DNA of 64,000 nt from Lachnoclostridium sp. An196 (GTDB lineage Bacteria; Bacillota; Clostridia; Lachnospirales; Lachnospiraceae): assembly GCF_002160135.1 (NCBI RefSeq), contig NZ_NFJZ01000006.1, positions 124,001 through 188,000 of the forward strand, in the 5' to 3' direction. The notes under the pieces are model-generated. The model was given only the letters and a program-made list of their open reading frames with translations, was not told the origin of the DNA and searched no databases. This document shows positions 24,949 through 33,913 of this stretch, piece after piece. Every line of letters starts with the position of its first letter. The stretch's first letter is position 1. Position numbers and translations under genes: made by a program.

Positions 24949-27006
24949 TCATCCTTCCTTTCCCTTTCCTTCCAGGAACTCCACTCCCCATCCGCCGCTC
25001 TGGCAGAAAGCATCGTCGTGGAGATCCACTTTTTCTATCCAATCATCCTGGTTTCCCCGGTATACCATGCACGGTATGGAACATCCTCTAAATGCCAGTT
25101 CCTCAATATAGCGGATGCTCTTCGGCAATACTATTGATGTCAGGCTGCAGCCGGAAAACGCGCTGCTGTAGATACACGCCAGTCCTTCCGGCAGATCGAT
25201 CCCGGTCAGGCTTTTACAGTCTGCGAAACCATATTTGCTGATCCTCTTCAGACTCTTAGGAAGCACTACTTTTTTCAGGCTCTCACAGCCCAGAAAAGCC
25301 GCTTTCCCAAACTCCCTGATTCCTTCCGGCAGCTGCAGTTCCCGCAGCGAACTGCAGCCCTGAAACGCTTCTTCTTCGATATCCTTCACGCTTTCCGGAA
25401 AATGAATTTCCTGCAGGGATCTGCACTCTTTAAAAGCTCTCTTTCCGATCTCTTCCAGCTGCTCAGGCAGAATAATCTCCCGCAGATCTTCGCATCCGGC
25501 AAACGCATAATCCCCGATACGCTTCACGCCTGCCGGCACCCTGTAGGACGCCCTTCCCTTTCTTGGAAAGAATACCAGTTCCGCTCCTTCTTTGTCAAAC
25601 AGAACGCCATCCTGTTCCGTATAATATCTGTTTTTTATATTTTGCAGCCCGCATCCTGTAAACGCCTCCAGACATAAATTTTCCATGTTAACAGGGAAAG
25701 TGACAGATTTCAGGGACACACAGCCTTCGAAAGACCGCTCGCCCAATCTTGTCAGGCTGTCCGGAAAACGGACCTCTTCCAGGCTGCTGCATTTCCAAAA
25801 GGCGAATTTGCAGATTCCGGTAACTCCTTCCGGGATTATCACCCGTTTCAGAAAGGCATTGCCGCAGAATGCATCTTCATCGATCCATACCGTCCCTCCG
25901 GGAACCGTGTACTCTTCGTCCTTTTTCCCTGCGGGATACTGCTGCAGTTCTTTGCCGTCCGGCGAGAACTGCACTCCGTTTACGATACGGCATACGCTGC
26001 AGCCCGGCGCGGCTTCGACCGCTTCAAGAGAAGTACATCCCGTAAAAACTCCATTCCCATATTCTTTCAAATTCCCGGGCAGCCGGAGCTTCTTCAGATT
26101 CCGGCACTCGTTGAATGCACGTGAGCCGATCTTCCGGACGCTTTCGGGAACAGTCACTTTTTCCAGTATATAACATTCTGTAAAAGCACTTGAACCGATG
26201 GACTGCAGGCCGTTTTCCAGCACTGCTTCTCTCAGTCCGCTGCATCCACAGAATGCGCTGTCTCCGATGGACCGGACCGATTTTGGTATGACTGCCCGTC
26301 TAAGCCCCTTACAGCCAAGAAAGGCCCTTTCACCAATACCGGTTACCGGAAGTCCGTCCACTGTCTCCGGGACAACCAGGTCTCCTGCGAATTCCCGGGA
26401 ATCCACCAGCACCACGCCTCTTCTGGAAGCATCTGTCTCAAACCAGAGCTTCTGTCCGTTCCCGGGCAGAATAACGCAGAATCTTTCTCCGGGCTTATGC
26501 CTCTTTTTCTTATTCTCTCTTCCCGGAATTACCCCGTGCTCTTTCAGAAGATCCGTAAGCCCCGCCGGCGCGGCCTGAAGATTCCGGCACCAGACCGCGT
26601 ACGCCAGGGCGTACCCTCCTGTACAGTATGCTCCGTCCACGCTTCCGGGAACATCTCCCTGAGTCAGATAGAGCGCGTGCCAGCTGTCATACTGCCTGTC
26701 CCCGCTGTCGAAAGTGGGAATATCCAGGAAAAGCCCTACGGCCTTTTTCCCGTTTCTCATCTGATACAGGACGGCATCCGCATTTCCGAAGGCTTTGGGG
26801 AATTCCGCTATCCGTTCTCCAAAGGAAAGGCGGGGGTCCGTCCCTTCTTCCGCGCGTGTGTATCCCGCGAAACAGATTCTCGCGCCAAAATCATTTTTCA
26901 GGCGCAGCTCCACATCCTTCGCTTCCGCAGTCTTCACGTTTCCGGCCGGAGACGGAGACTCCTCTCCAAATAATATTTTTCTCAGCCATTTATCCAAATA
27001 TCCCAT
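24949..27006 (-). CDS. Large leucine-rich-repeat (LRR_5) protein
   Basis: 685 residues from the ATG at 27006, which has GAGGAGG 6 bases upstream; 27009 is also possible. Residues 1-200 are a non-repeat domain (DAVLYQMRNGKKAVGLFLDI, TFDSGDRQYDSWHALYLTQG). Residues about 205-680 hold roughly 17-19 LRR_5 units of the pattern LREVILPxSVxxIGxxAFxxCxSLxx. BspA-like repeats usually occur on surface proteins, yet there is no signal peptide or sorting signal, so this is a cytoplasmic repeat protein, perhaps a sensor or scaffold. It overlaps the ADP-ribosylglycohydrolase gene. Confidence 0.85.
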   Translation of the reverse strand: MGYLDKWLRKILFGEESPSPAGNVKTAEAKDVELRLKNDFGARICFAGYTRAEEGTDPRLSFGERIAEFPKAFGNADAVLYQMRNGKKAVGLFLDIPTFDSGDRQYDSWHALYLTQGDVPGSVDGAYCTGGYALAYAVWCRNLQAAPAGLTDLLKEHGVIPGRENKKKRHKPGERFCVILPGNGQKLWFETDASRRGVVLVDSREFAGDLVVPETVDGLPVTGIGERAFLGCKGLRRAVIPKSVRSIGDSAFCGCSGLREAVLENGLQSIGSSAFTECYILEKVTVPESVRKIGSRAFNECRNLKKLRLPGNLKEYGNGVFTGCTSLEAVEAAPGCSVCRIVNGVQFSPDGKELQQYPAGKKDEEYTVPGGTVWIDEDAFCGNAFLKRVIIPEGVTGICKFAFWKCSSLEEVRFPDSLTRLGERSFEGCVSLKSVTFPVNMENLCLEAFTGCGLQNIKNRYYTEQDGVLFDKEGAELVFFPRKGRASYRVPAGVKRIGDYAFAGCEDLREIILPEQLEEIGKRAFKECRSLQEIHFPESVKDIEEEAFQGCSSLRELQLPEGIREFGKAAFLGCESLKKVVLPKSLKRISKYGFADCKSLTGIDLPEGLACIYSSAFSGCSLTSIVLPKSIRYIEELAFRGCSIPCMVYRGNQDDWIEKVDLHDDAFCQSGGWGVEFLEGKGKEG

Positions 27007-27988
27007 CATTCTCCTCCTCGTCCTCTCCGCGTTCCATCGCTTTGCATGCCTTTTCGATCACCGGCTTCCCCTTCAACGCATCCAGCCAGTCCCGGGGGAT
27101 CCCGCCGTACCCATAAACCAGCCCTGCCAGTCCTCCGGCTACAGCGCCCGTGGTATCCGTATCTTCCCCCAGATTCACCGCTTTCAAGAGGCACTCACGA
27201 TAACTGTCCGTAGTCAGGAGACACCAGAGCGACGCGATCAGCGTATCTACTACATACCCGCTGCTCCCGATCTCTCTCTCCGGCTTCTCTGCCAGGGAAA
27301 CGGTATCCAGGAGCGGCTCCCAGACCGGCAACGCTTCCTCAAATTTTTCGTGGCGTCTGTACCAGCCGACCGATGCCGAGACGCCCTCCTGAACGGCTGC
27401 TGTCTTGTCCGTTCCTGCCAGCAGTCTCGCCGCAATATTTACATAGATCCCGCAGGCGGACTGAGCGATGGGATGGCGGTGCGTCAGGCCGGATACCTTA
27501 TGGGTCATGTCCATCGCCTTTGCAGATCCTGTCAGATCCGTACCGTATCTGGCAGAAAGATAATACGCCATGGGAAGTATTCTCATAAGAGAGCCATTGC
27601 CGTTGGAGGTTCTCTGATTGCCTCCGCACAAAACGGGAACCGCTCCTTCCTTATAGCGGAACAGCGCCTGCGCCACTGTATGCCCGCAGTCGAACCGCTC
27701 TCCCCATGGGGAATATTTTCCATCTTCAAACCATTCCAGAAACCGATCCATAATATCGTGCGTATGGATGCCTCCGGTTTCCCCTATGCTCTGTGCCAGA
27801 CACAGAGTCATGCTGCCGTCGTCCGACCAGGTCCCTTCCGGCTGTCTATGTGTTCCCCAACCCGTCATCCCGGTCACCGGACATTCCCTCAGCTCTTTTC
27901 GGCTTCGGAATTCTGCCGGCACGCCCAGTGCGTCTCCCACGCATACTCCATAGATCCCGCTGCGGAGCTGATACCCTCTGTCCGTCAT
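26990..27988 (-). CDS. ADP-ribosylglycohydrolase (DraG/ARH-like)
   Basis: 332 residues. The metal-binding motifs of the family are intact: GVCVGDALGVPAEF (about 14-27), TWSDDGSMTLCLAQSI (about 53-68, the DD pair) and NLGEDTDTTGAVAGGLAGLVYG (about 271-292, the D-x-D). Such enzymes remove ADP-ribose from proteins, nucleic acids or small molecules. It lies 6 bases after a gene encoding NADAR and NadD-like domains, so the two probably act on related ADP-ribose substrates. Its 3' end overlaps the LRR gene by about 17 bases. Confidence 0.93.
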   Translation of the reverse strand: MTDRGYQLRSGIYGVCVGDALGVPAEFRSRKELRECPVTGMTGWGTHRQPEGTWSDDGSMTLCLAQSIGETGGIHTHDIMDRFLEWFEDGKYSPWGERFDCGHTVAQALFRYKEGAVPVLCGGNQRTSNGNGSLMRILPMAYYLSARYGTDLTGSAKAMDMTHKVSGLTHRHPIAQSACGIYVNIAARLLAGTDKTAAVQEGVSASVGWYRRHEKFEEALPVWEPLLDTVSLAEKPEREIGSSGYVVDTLIASLWCLLTTDSYRECLLKAVNLGEDTDTTGAVAGGLAGLVYGYGGIPRDWLDALKGKPVIEKACKAMERGEDEEENDGIFG

Positions 27989-27994
27989 AGCCTA

Positions 27995-30250
27995 TCACCC
28001 CTCATCTTTTCTGTCAGTCTGTTCCCTAAGTTCTCTGCGTACCTGCATCAGAATCCTTCCCAGATGATTGTCACCCTTGCCCGTCCTTAAATCGACGCCC
28101 CAGTAAGTATCGCCCCAGGTATTGCCCTCAATAAGGGGGATCTCTCCGGTGGCGAGAAGCTTTTCTTTCAGCTCCGGGTTCTGGGAGAATTTTGCGCGGA
28201 CGATTTCTTCCATCAGCGCTGTCTTCACTTCCTCCCAGTCCGGCCTCAGCTGTACCTGACGACCCAGGCGCTTGGCCTTGTTGGACGGAAGACAGGTAAA
28301 CTGCTGCTTTTCTTCCTCTGTCAGGCATTTCTGCGCCTGAAACGCAGCCTCGGAATTCAGATAACGAAGTCCTCCATACTCGATTTCCGCCGGATAGAAA
28401 TTACTCAGAAAATCATACTCTTCCCGGAAACGGTCAATGACCTCCGGGATTTTTCCGTTCTTTTTCAACAGCTCCCATACCTCCTTTGTGACCATCTCTC
28501 TTGCCGACGTATCATGACGGCGAACCTTCTCGCGGAATCCCGAGGAGCTGACGGTATCCAGCCAGTCCGGGACCTTAAATACCGCGAAAGACTCCCTATA
28601 CTCCGCCAGGAACGGATGATTCATGATCACCGTTTCCGGCGACTCCCCTCTGCGCTTTGCCACCAGGATACCAAACTTCTCTACAAATTCTCTGATCCGG
28701 TGCCAGCGCGGAATAATATGCAGTTTATCGCTGCCCGCCACAAAGAGTATCCGGCTCTCCGGATAGTGTTCCTGGATCTTTTCCAGCGTTTCAAAAGTAA
28801 AGCTTTTCTCTCCTTTGGGACGGCGCAGCTCAGACTCATCCACTGCCAAACGCCTGTCGCCGGCACACATGCTTTGCAGCATCTTAAGACGCAGTTCATC
28901 CGGCAGAGCCTCCTCCTGATGTCCGGTCTTTTTCAGCTTTCTCTCCACATACCAAAACGGGGTCGGCACAAACAGTCCCAACTGTGCATCCGCCGCGTCC
29001 ACGGCAGCTTTCAAAAGCGCCAGATGCGCTGCCGTGGGCGGATTGAACGAGCCTCCCAGTACCACGATGCGCGGGCGGTCCTCCTCTGTTTTAACTCTGG
29101 TAAAATCCCGGGACAGCGCCATTTCTGAATCCGGCCCACCGTTTTCTCCGAATTCTTCTGTCTGTCTGCTCTTCCTTCCCGCTTCCGCCATTCTTTCCGC
29201 ATCTTCCCGGCTCATTTCCGGATTTGCGAACCGCAGAAGCTCCCAGAACAGTTCTGCACGGGTCTGCACATGATTCGCCCTGCAGCTGCTTCCTTTCTTC
29301 AGATACAGCTTTGCTCCTTTCAGCAGATTCACATCCAGACGGAACTGCGGATCCTGATCGTACACTGCCTGATACAGGCGGTCCATCAGACAGTCGTACT
29401 CCGCGCTTTCCCTCGCATACGCCTCTCCCCGCCAGTACAGTGTCTGTGTCTCTTTCCATCCTGGATCCATTCCCGCCTCATAAGCCTCCCGGCCGCTAAG
29501 ACCGCAGATTTCTTCCTGCACGGCCGAATCAGGAAATTTCAGGCTTTGAAGCACTCCCTCCAGTGATCCGCACACTACATCGTCGAATACAAAGTGTCTT
29601 TCCTGCCGGTTGTGCAGCCGCAGGGCAAATCCGCTGCCGCTGCTGTTGATCCAAAGTTCCAGCGGTCTGCGGAAATGTTCCGGAATCCGTCGCATGCTCT
29701 CTTCTTCCAGGCCCGTGCATTCCTCAAAAGAATTGTCCCAGACTGCCGTGTCCGCGCTCTCAAAGATAACCGAACGCAGCGCCGTACAGCCGGAAAATAC
29801 TTCCTTTTCCACCGTCCGCACACCTGCAGGAATTACAGCCTCTTTCAGACGGCAGCAGCCGGCGAACACCCGGTTGCTGAGGGACATAAGCTGCCCTGGC
29901 AGCCTGACCCGTGACAGCCCCGAACAATCCTGGAACGCAGCATCCTGCACAGACCTAACGCTGTCCGGGAGAATCATTTCTTTCAGATTACTGCACTTTT
30001 CAAACGCATGCTCACCAATACGTTTTATATTTTCTCCCATTTCAACCGACTCAAGCGCTTCGCACTCTGCAAATGCAAAACTGCTGATCTTCATCACAGT
30101 GTCCGGAATCCGGACGCTTCGCAGCCGTTTGTTGCCAAAAAACGCCCGGTTTGCAATCTGAACGGTCCCTTCCGGAATCACCAGATCTGTCTCATCCCCC
30201 GAATAGCTTATCAAATTGCCGTCTTCTATCTGCCACATTTCTGTTTCCAC
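27995..30250 (-). CDS. Four-part fusion: LRR_5, unknown domain, NadD-like nucleotidyltransferase, NADAR
   Basis: 751 residues. About 20-185: LRR_5 repeats (LVIPEGTVQIANRAFFGNKR etc.). About 215-345: a domain with GSLEGVLQSLKF...QEEICGLSG...LYWRGEAYARESAEY, recalled as a widespread uncharacterised stand-alone family. About 393-595: NadD-like adenylyltransferase (VVLGGSFNPPTAAHL; AGSDKLHIIPRW; SSSGFREKVRR). About 604-745: NADAR (EEYDFLSNFYPAEIEYGG; SEAAFQAQK; AKFSQNPELKEKLLATGE; NTWGDTYWGVD). NADAR domains hydrolyse ADP-ribosyl N-glycosidic bonds. The combination suggests making and unmaking an ADP-ribose-type compound, read by the LRR part; this is inference. Confidence 0.85.
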   Translation of the reverse strand: METEMWQIEDGNLISYSGDETDLVIPEGTVQIANRAFFGNKRLRSVRIPDTVMKISSFAFAECEALESVEMGENIKRIGEHAFEKCSNLKEMILPDSVRSVQDAAFQDCSGLSRVRLPGQLMSLSNRVFAGCCRLKEAVIPAGVRTVEKEVFSGCTALRSVIFESADTAVWDNSFEECTGLEEESMRRIPEHFRRPLELWINSSGSGFALRLHNRQERHFVFDDVVCGSLEGVLQSLKFPDSAVQEEICGLSGREAYEAGMDPGWKETQTLYWRGEAYARESAEYDCLMDRLYQAVYDQDPQFRLDVNLLKGAKLYLKKGSSCRANHVQTRAELFWELLRFANPEMSREDAERMAEAGRKSRQTEEFGENGGPDSEMALSRDFTRVKTEEDRPRIVVLGGSFNPPTAAHLALLKAAVDAADAQLGLFVPTPFWYVERKLKKTGHQEEALPDELRLKMLQSMCAGDRRLAVDESELRRPKGEKSFTFETLEKIQEHYPESRILFVAGSDKLHIIPRWHRIREFVEKFGILVAKRRGESPETVIMNHPFLAEYRESFAVFKVPDWLDTVSSSGFREKVRRHDTSAREMVTKEVWELLKKNGKIPEVIDRFREEYDFLSNFYPAEIEYGGLRYLNSEAAFQAQKCLTEEEKQQFTCLPSNKAKRLGRQVQLRPDWEEVKTALMEEIVRAKFSQNPELKEKLLATGEIPLIEGNTWGDTYWGVDLRTGKGDNHLGRILMQVRRELREQTDRKDEG

Positions 30251-30253
30251 CTT

Positions 30254-31099
30254 TCACATGATGATCCACTCTACTCTCTGCGCCGAAGCACGCTCGGGCG
30301 GCGTCAGCCGCTCCAGCATACGGGCTATTTCCTGCTCCGGTATCTTCTTATCCGGATATATCTCTCCCCGTTCCCGGTTGCGCCGAAGTTCTTCCTCCCA
30401 GCCTGTTTCCAGATATACGATCCGCACCGCCGCCCCGTATTCTTCAAACAGCCGCACATTTTTCTCCCTCAGATCCGGGGTGAGATTCACCGCGTTCCAC
30501 ACAAAGGGCCGGCGTGCGCGCAGATATTTTCTGGCCTGCTCCCGGGCGGCAGCGGCTACGGGACCCTGGGCCTTTGTCGGCGGGATCTTCATTTCCCGGC
30601 GTATCTCATCCAGCGATACCACCGGCAGATCCGGACAATACTCCCGGATCCAGGTATCCTTTCCCGTCCCGGGCAGGCCGCACATGAGGATCACCTCGCC
30701 CCAGGTGTCGTCATAGAGTTCCCCGTCCGGCCAGTCCAGTCTCCCGTTCAGATAGGCTCTCTGCGTATACGCGGAGGGAAAACATTTCGGGCTTTCCAGA
30801 CATCCCAGTTCCTCTGCCAGAAGCTCTGTGAGGACGACGCGCCCGGCCAGATCCTCTGTGTCATCCGCCAGGCGGCCCAGCGCGTCTGCCCTGGAAAGCA
30901 GACAGAGCAGAGACATCCGAAAATCCCCGGCCAGCTCTCCGTTCGCCGCGATCCGGATCAGTTTTCTCTTGTCCTCGTTCTCTCCCAGATGTACCGGATC
31001 CATGTGATGCCTGATCAGGGCGCAGACCGTTTCACGGAAATTCTGAAGGCCGGAATCGCCGGGCCATCCGCACAGCCGCGAATACTGCTTTTTCCACAT
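30254..31099 (-). pseudogene. HD/polynucleotide-kinase-like protein missing its N-terminus
   Basis: 281 codons. The C-terminal two thirds form an intact P-loop kinase: VILMCGLPGTGKDTWIRE (Walker A), PVVSLDEIRREMKI, KYLRARRPFVWNAVN and a RNRERG lid with PERASAQRVEWIIM. Relatives carry an N-terminal HD phosphohydrolase; here only its last part remains (ETVCALIRHHMDPVHLG) and the catalytic HD is gone. The apparent start codon has no ribosome site and lies inside the methyltransferase gene in another frame. A deletion joined two genes near 31041-31060. Such kinases are linked to nucleic-acid end repair. Residual expression is uncertain. Confidence 0.7.
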
Positions 31100-31523
31100 C
31101 GGGAATGTGTTCCAGTACCTCCAGGACCGTTACTACGTCAAAGGATTTCTCCGGGAACGGCTGAAGGCAGATGTCTCCCTGCTCCGCCCGGAGATTTGTG
31201 ATTCCTCCCCGGCTCAGATCCTGCAGAAACTCCACCCGGTGCGCCAGCAGGTCAACCGATGTGACCTCCACCCATGGAAACGCTTCCAGAAAAGGAAAAA
31301 GAAATACTCCTCTGCCGCTCCCCACATCCAGAAGGTTCTCCGGCTGAACCGAACGCAGAAAGCCAAGCGTCTTCCTCACACGGGGCAATTCCTCATGGCC
31401 GCGTTTAAAATAATAAAGCTTCGGATCCTGCACTCCGGCATCCGCCTGTCCGGTCCGGACCGCGCGGCCCCTGAAATAGGCCTGGGCCAGACGCTCATAG
31501 TAATCTTTGTTCATATCTTTCAT
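31032..31523 (-). pseudogene. SAM-dependent methyltransferase truncated at its C-terminus
   Basis: 163 codons. A class I methyltransferase N-terminus is well preserved: ENLLDVGSGRGVFLFPFLEAF (motif I), VTSVDLLAHRVEFL (motif II), DVVTVLEVLEHIPDVEKAV (motif IV/post-I). The fold then stops at ARRF followed by RPSEFP and a stop, before the last strands. This is the same point where the downstream kinase begins mid-domain. Start is coupled to the metallophosphoesterase by an ATGA overlap. Probably inactive; originally a methyltransferase beside an end-repair kinase. Confidence 0.65.
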
Positions 31524-32716
31524 CCTGTTTCATCGCCTTTAAACCAATAATATCCTCGGGGAAATTTAAGTTCGCTGTGTACCGAACGGGCGCACAGTTC
31601 CGCGGATCCTTCTCTCAGTGCCAGCTCCCAGTAAATTCCGCTCGCCCACTCCGGCGGACTCATGGATGTCTCCGCATGCAGCGCGGTCGGGCAGACACTC
31701 CCCGCGCTCAGGTAAATTCTCTTTCCATCCTGCTGGTATTCGGCGCATCCCTGTGCCGAATTGGGAGAAAGATGCGTATGCCCGCTCAGATAGATCGTAT
31801 GTTTCCGGCCATCCAGAATCTTCTGAAGCTGATGGTCCACATTCAGATACGGTACCTCCTGCCTTCCTCCCTGCGGGTTATGAGCCAGGAGCGGCGCATG
31901 ACAGAGCACAATCCTCCACTTTGCGTCCGACACCCTCAGCCTGTGATCCAGGAAGCGAAGCTGCCCCTCTCCTTTCATTCTGAGCCTCCGGCCATGGGTC
32001 GCTCCGTTCAGTCCGATAATCTCAGCATCGCCGATCCGGACCGCATATGCCCCGCTCTCGTCCTGATCCCATATTCCTTCTGCTGCCGGGCGGTTCCGGA
32101 GATACTCCTGGAATCCCGGGTAATCTTCCGGCCCGTCTGCCACCCGCGGCAGCGGATTCTGCGGGTAGTCGTGGTTGCCCGCAGCCGCAAGAACCGGCAA
32201 TCTCTCCGGCAGCCCGTCGATACAGCATTTCAGCCGCCGGAACTGTTCCGGCGTACCGTCATTCACCAGATCGCCGGTCAGAAACAGCGCGTCGAAATCA
32301 TCCGCCCTTCGGAGAACTTTGTCCAGCATCCTTGCCTTCGCTTCACCGGTCAGATGCAGGTCGCTCATGACGCAGAACCGGCGCCTTTTTTCGGGCCCGG
32401 CGGCGGATAAAATCCCGTTTTTTTCTTCTCTCATGGCCGCCGGAAGCGGAAAAAGCTGTTCCTGCACTTTCCCGAAATCCGCCGTCACCGCCCGTGCCAG
32501 AATATGGCTGGCGCCGGGCGGGATGCTTCTCCCACCTTTATAATGGAAGCTCCCGTTTCCATAAGCGTCCACCGGCAGACAGGCAAACGAGCTCCATCCC
32601 TCCAGCGCTCCGTCATCATCCGCCCAGTACAGAACGGCGGCTATGCAGTCCTTCACTTTCAGGCGGTAAATCCCGTCCGCTTTTCCCGGACATCTATATG
32701 AAACTGTAAGTTTCAC
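31520..32716 (-). CDS. Calcineurin-like metallophosphoesterase with N-terminal beta domain
   Basis: 398 residues. An N-terminal beta-rich domain (1-110, with YRCPGKADGIYRLKVKD) precedes a full metallophosphoesterase: VMSDLHLTG (D-x-H), LTGDLVNDG (GD), AAGNHDYPQ (GNHD), LCHAPLL and LSGHTHLSPN (GHxH). The two-metal site is complete. There is no signal peptide, so it is cytoplasmic. The natural substrate could be a nucleotide, a cyclic or ADP-ribose phosphodiester or a protein; context slightly favours nucleotides. It lies 6 bases after the small gene upstream. Confidence 0.87.
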   Translation of the reverse strand: MKLTVSYRCPGKADGIYRLKVKDCIAAVLYWADDDGALEGWSSFACLPVDAYGNGSFHYKGGRSIPPGASHILARAVTADFGKVQEQLFPLPAAMREEKNGILSAAGPEKRRRFCVMSDLHLTGEAKARMLDKVLRRADDFDALFLTGDLVNDGTPEQFRRLKCCIDGLPERLPVLAAAGNHDYPQNPLPRVADGPEDYPGFQEYLRNRPAAEGIWDQDESGAYAVRIGDAEIIGLNGATHGRRLRMKGEGQLRFLDHRLRVSDAKWRIVLCHAPLLAHNPQGGRQEVPYLNVDHQLQKILDGRKHTIYLSGHTHLSPNSAQGCAEYQQDGKRIYLSAGSVCPTALHAETSMSPPEWASGIYWELALREGSAELCARSVHSELKFPRGYYWFKGDETG

Positions 32717-32722
32717 AGCAGA

Positions 32723-33043
32723 TCACTCCTCCACACAGACCGCTTCCATATCCTGAATGTTCAGGGGAATTCCATGCCTCTCCAATGTATCCGTAAGCAT
32801 ACGGACAATATTCTCTTTATAATAATTCAGGCACAGTACCACCAGCTCGTCTTTCGTCTTTTGAGGCAATGTTTTCAGCATCGCCTTTATTGTCACCATT
32901 GGAAGCCCCTTCATCTTAGACAGGAGACCTGCAAGCAGCGGGTTTTCAATCTTATTGTACAGCCGTTCCTCCAGCAGAGGATATAAGGTCTCCAGTATTT
33001 CTTCGTAATCCACATCATCAACCGTCATTTTAATTTCGATCAT
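32723..33043 (-). CDS. Conserved-looking small helical protein, unknown
   Basis: 106 residues from the ATG at 33043 (AGGAAG 6 bases upstream). Acidic and mostly helical: MTVDDVDYEEILETLYPLLEE, then KMKGLPMVTIKAMLKTLPQK. I do not recognise a family. Tight spacing (6 bases to the phosphoesterase, 32 from the C39-like gene) makes it part of the same transcript. Confidence 0.7.
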   Translation of the reverse strand: MIEIKMTVDDVDYEEILETLYPLLEERLYNKIENPLLAGLLSKMKGLPMVTIKAMLKTLPQKTKDELVVLCLNYYKENIVRMLTDTLERHGIPLNIQDMEAVCVEE

Positions 33044-33075
33044 CTTGTCTTCCTGCTTTCTGATATAAAATAACT

Positions 33076-33861
33076 TTATCCTCTGATCGGGTCGTCTGTA
33101 ATAATCGCGAAAGACTCTTTTACATTCGTATAACATTCATCCAGCTGATCCAGTGTAATAAAAATCTTTCCTCCGTCCGGTCTCTGGGAAGAGCTGTCAC
33201 AGAGATAAAATCCTGCCAGTTCTCCGGTATCCGGATCCCTCACCGTACCGGTCAGGCAGACCGCGTGGTTGGATACGACTTCTCCTTCCGCATTTTCCAC
33301 CTTCCACTCCCTGTCCTGGAGAATCCCCGAATTTACACCCAGGATCACTCCGTGCCCGCCTTCAATGGCTTCCGCCAGGCGTTCGCCGTCCGCCGTGTCC
33401 GAAAACTCGCAGTGTGCTTCGATTCCATAGTGGGAAAGCACTGCCAGATCGTTGCCGATCGTTGTCCCTCCTCCGTGATATTTAGGATCATCCTTGATGC
33501 ATTGATCGTTTTCCATGGCATACTCCACGACTTCCGGTTCCGTGACATCCATCCCCGCCATCTTACAGATATTGGATACCGAGGTTAGTCCGCATGTCCC
33601 GGTCGCTCCATAGGGATTGTCAAAGCCCTGCTGATAATCCAGGATCTCTCCGAGACGGAACGGATCTCCGCAGACCATCGCCCGGTCCATCCCCGGCACT
33701 TCCGCAGACAGTTCCATCGGAAGAATCGGCTCGATCTCCTCGATCTCGCCAATGCCCCACACATCGGTTTCCCTGAGCCCTTCGGCTTCCATCAAATCAT
33801 CCATTTTCAGCCCTTCCATCAACATCTGTCCCGCCTCCTTTACTTGCTGCAAGTTTACCAT
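33076..33861 (-). CDS. Papain-like cysteine peptidase (C39-type), cytoplasmic
   Basis: 261 residues. An acidic N-terminal region (about 20-65) leads to a papain-like core with GATGTCGLTSVSNI (catalytic Cys90), VVSNHAVCLTG (His199) and FYLCDSSSQ (Asp222), as in bacteriocin-leader C39 peptidases and YvpB-type proteins. There is no signal peptide, ABC transporter or leader peptide gene nearby, so classical bacteriocin processing is unlikely. It may be an effector or a peptidase acting on an island protein. It is preceded by 52 bases without a gene, an operon junction or second promoter region. Confidence 0.75.
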   Translation of the reverse strand: MVNLQQVKEAGQMLMEGLKMDDLMEAEGLRETDVWGIGEIEEIEPILPMELSAEVPGMDRAMVCGDPFRLGEILDYQQGFDNPYGATGTCGLTSVSNICKMAGMDVTEPEVVEYAMENDQCIKDDPKYHGGGTTIGNDLAVLSHYGIEAHCEFSDTADGERLAEAIEGGHGVILGVNSGILQDREWKVENAEGEVVSNHAVCLTGTVRDPDTGELAGFYLCDSSSQRPDGGKIFITLDQLDECYTNVKESFAIITDDPIRG

Positions 33862-33913
33862 AATATATAATTTTTACGTCATTTCTGCATTTTTCCCAAT
33901 CAGAACAGCAGAA

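Noticed and set aside
26795-28090. 431-codon plus-strand frame opposite LRR and DraG genes
   Set aside because: Opposite strand has intact DraG and LRR motifs; the frame is a GC-content artefact.
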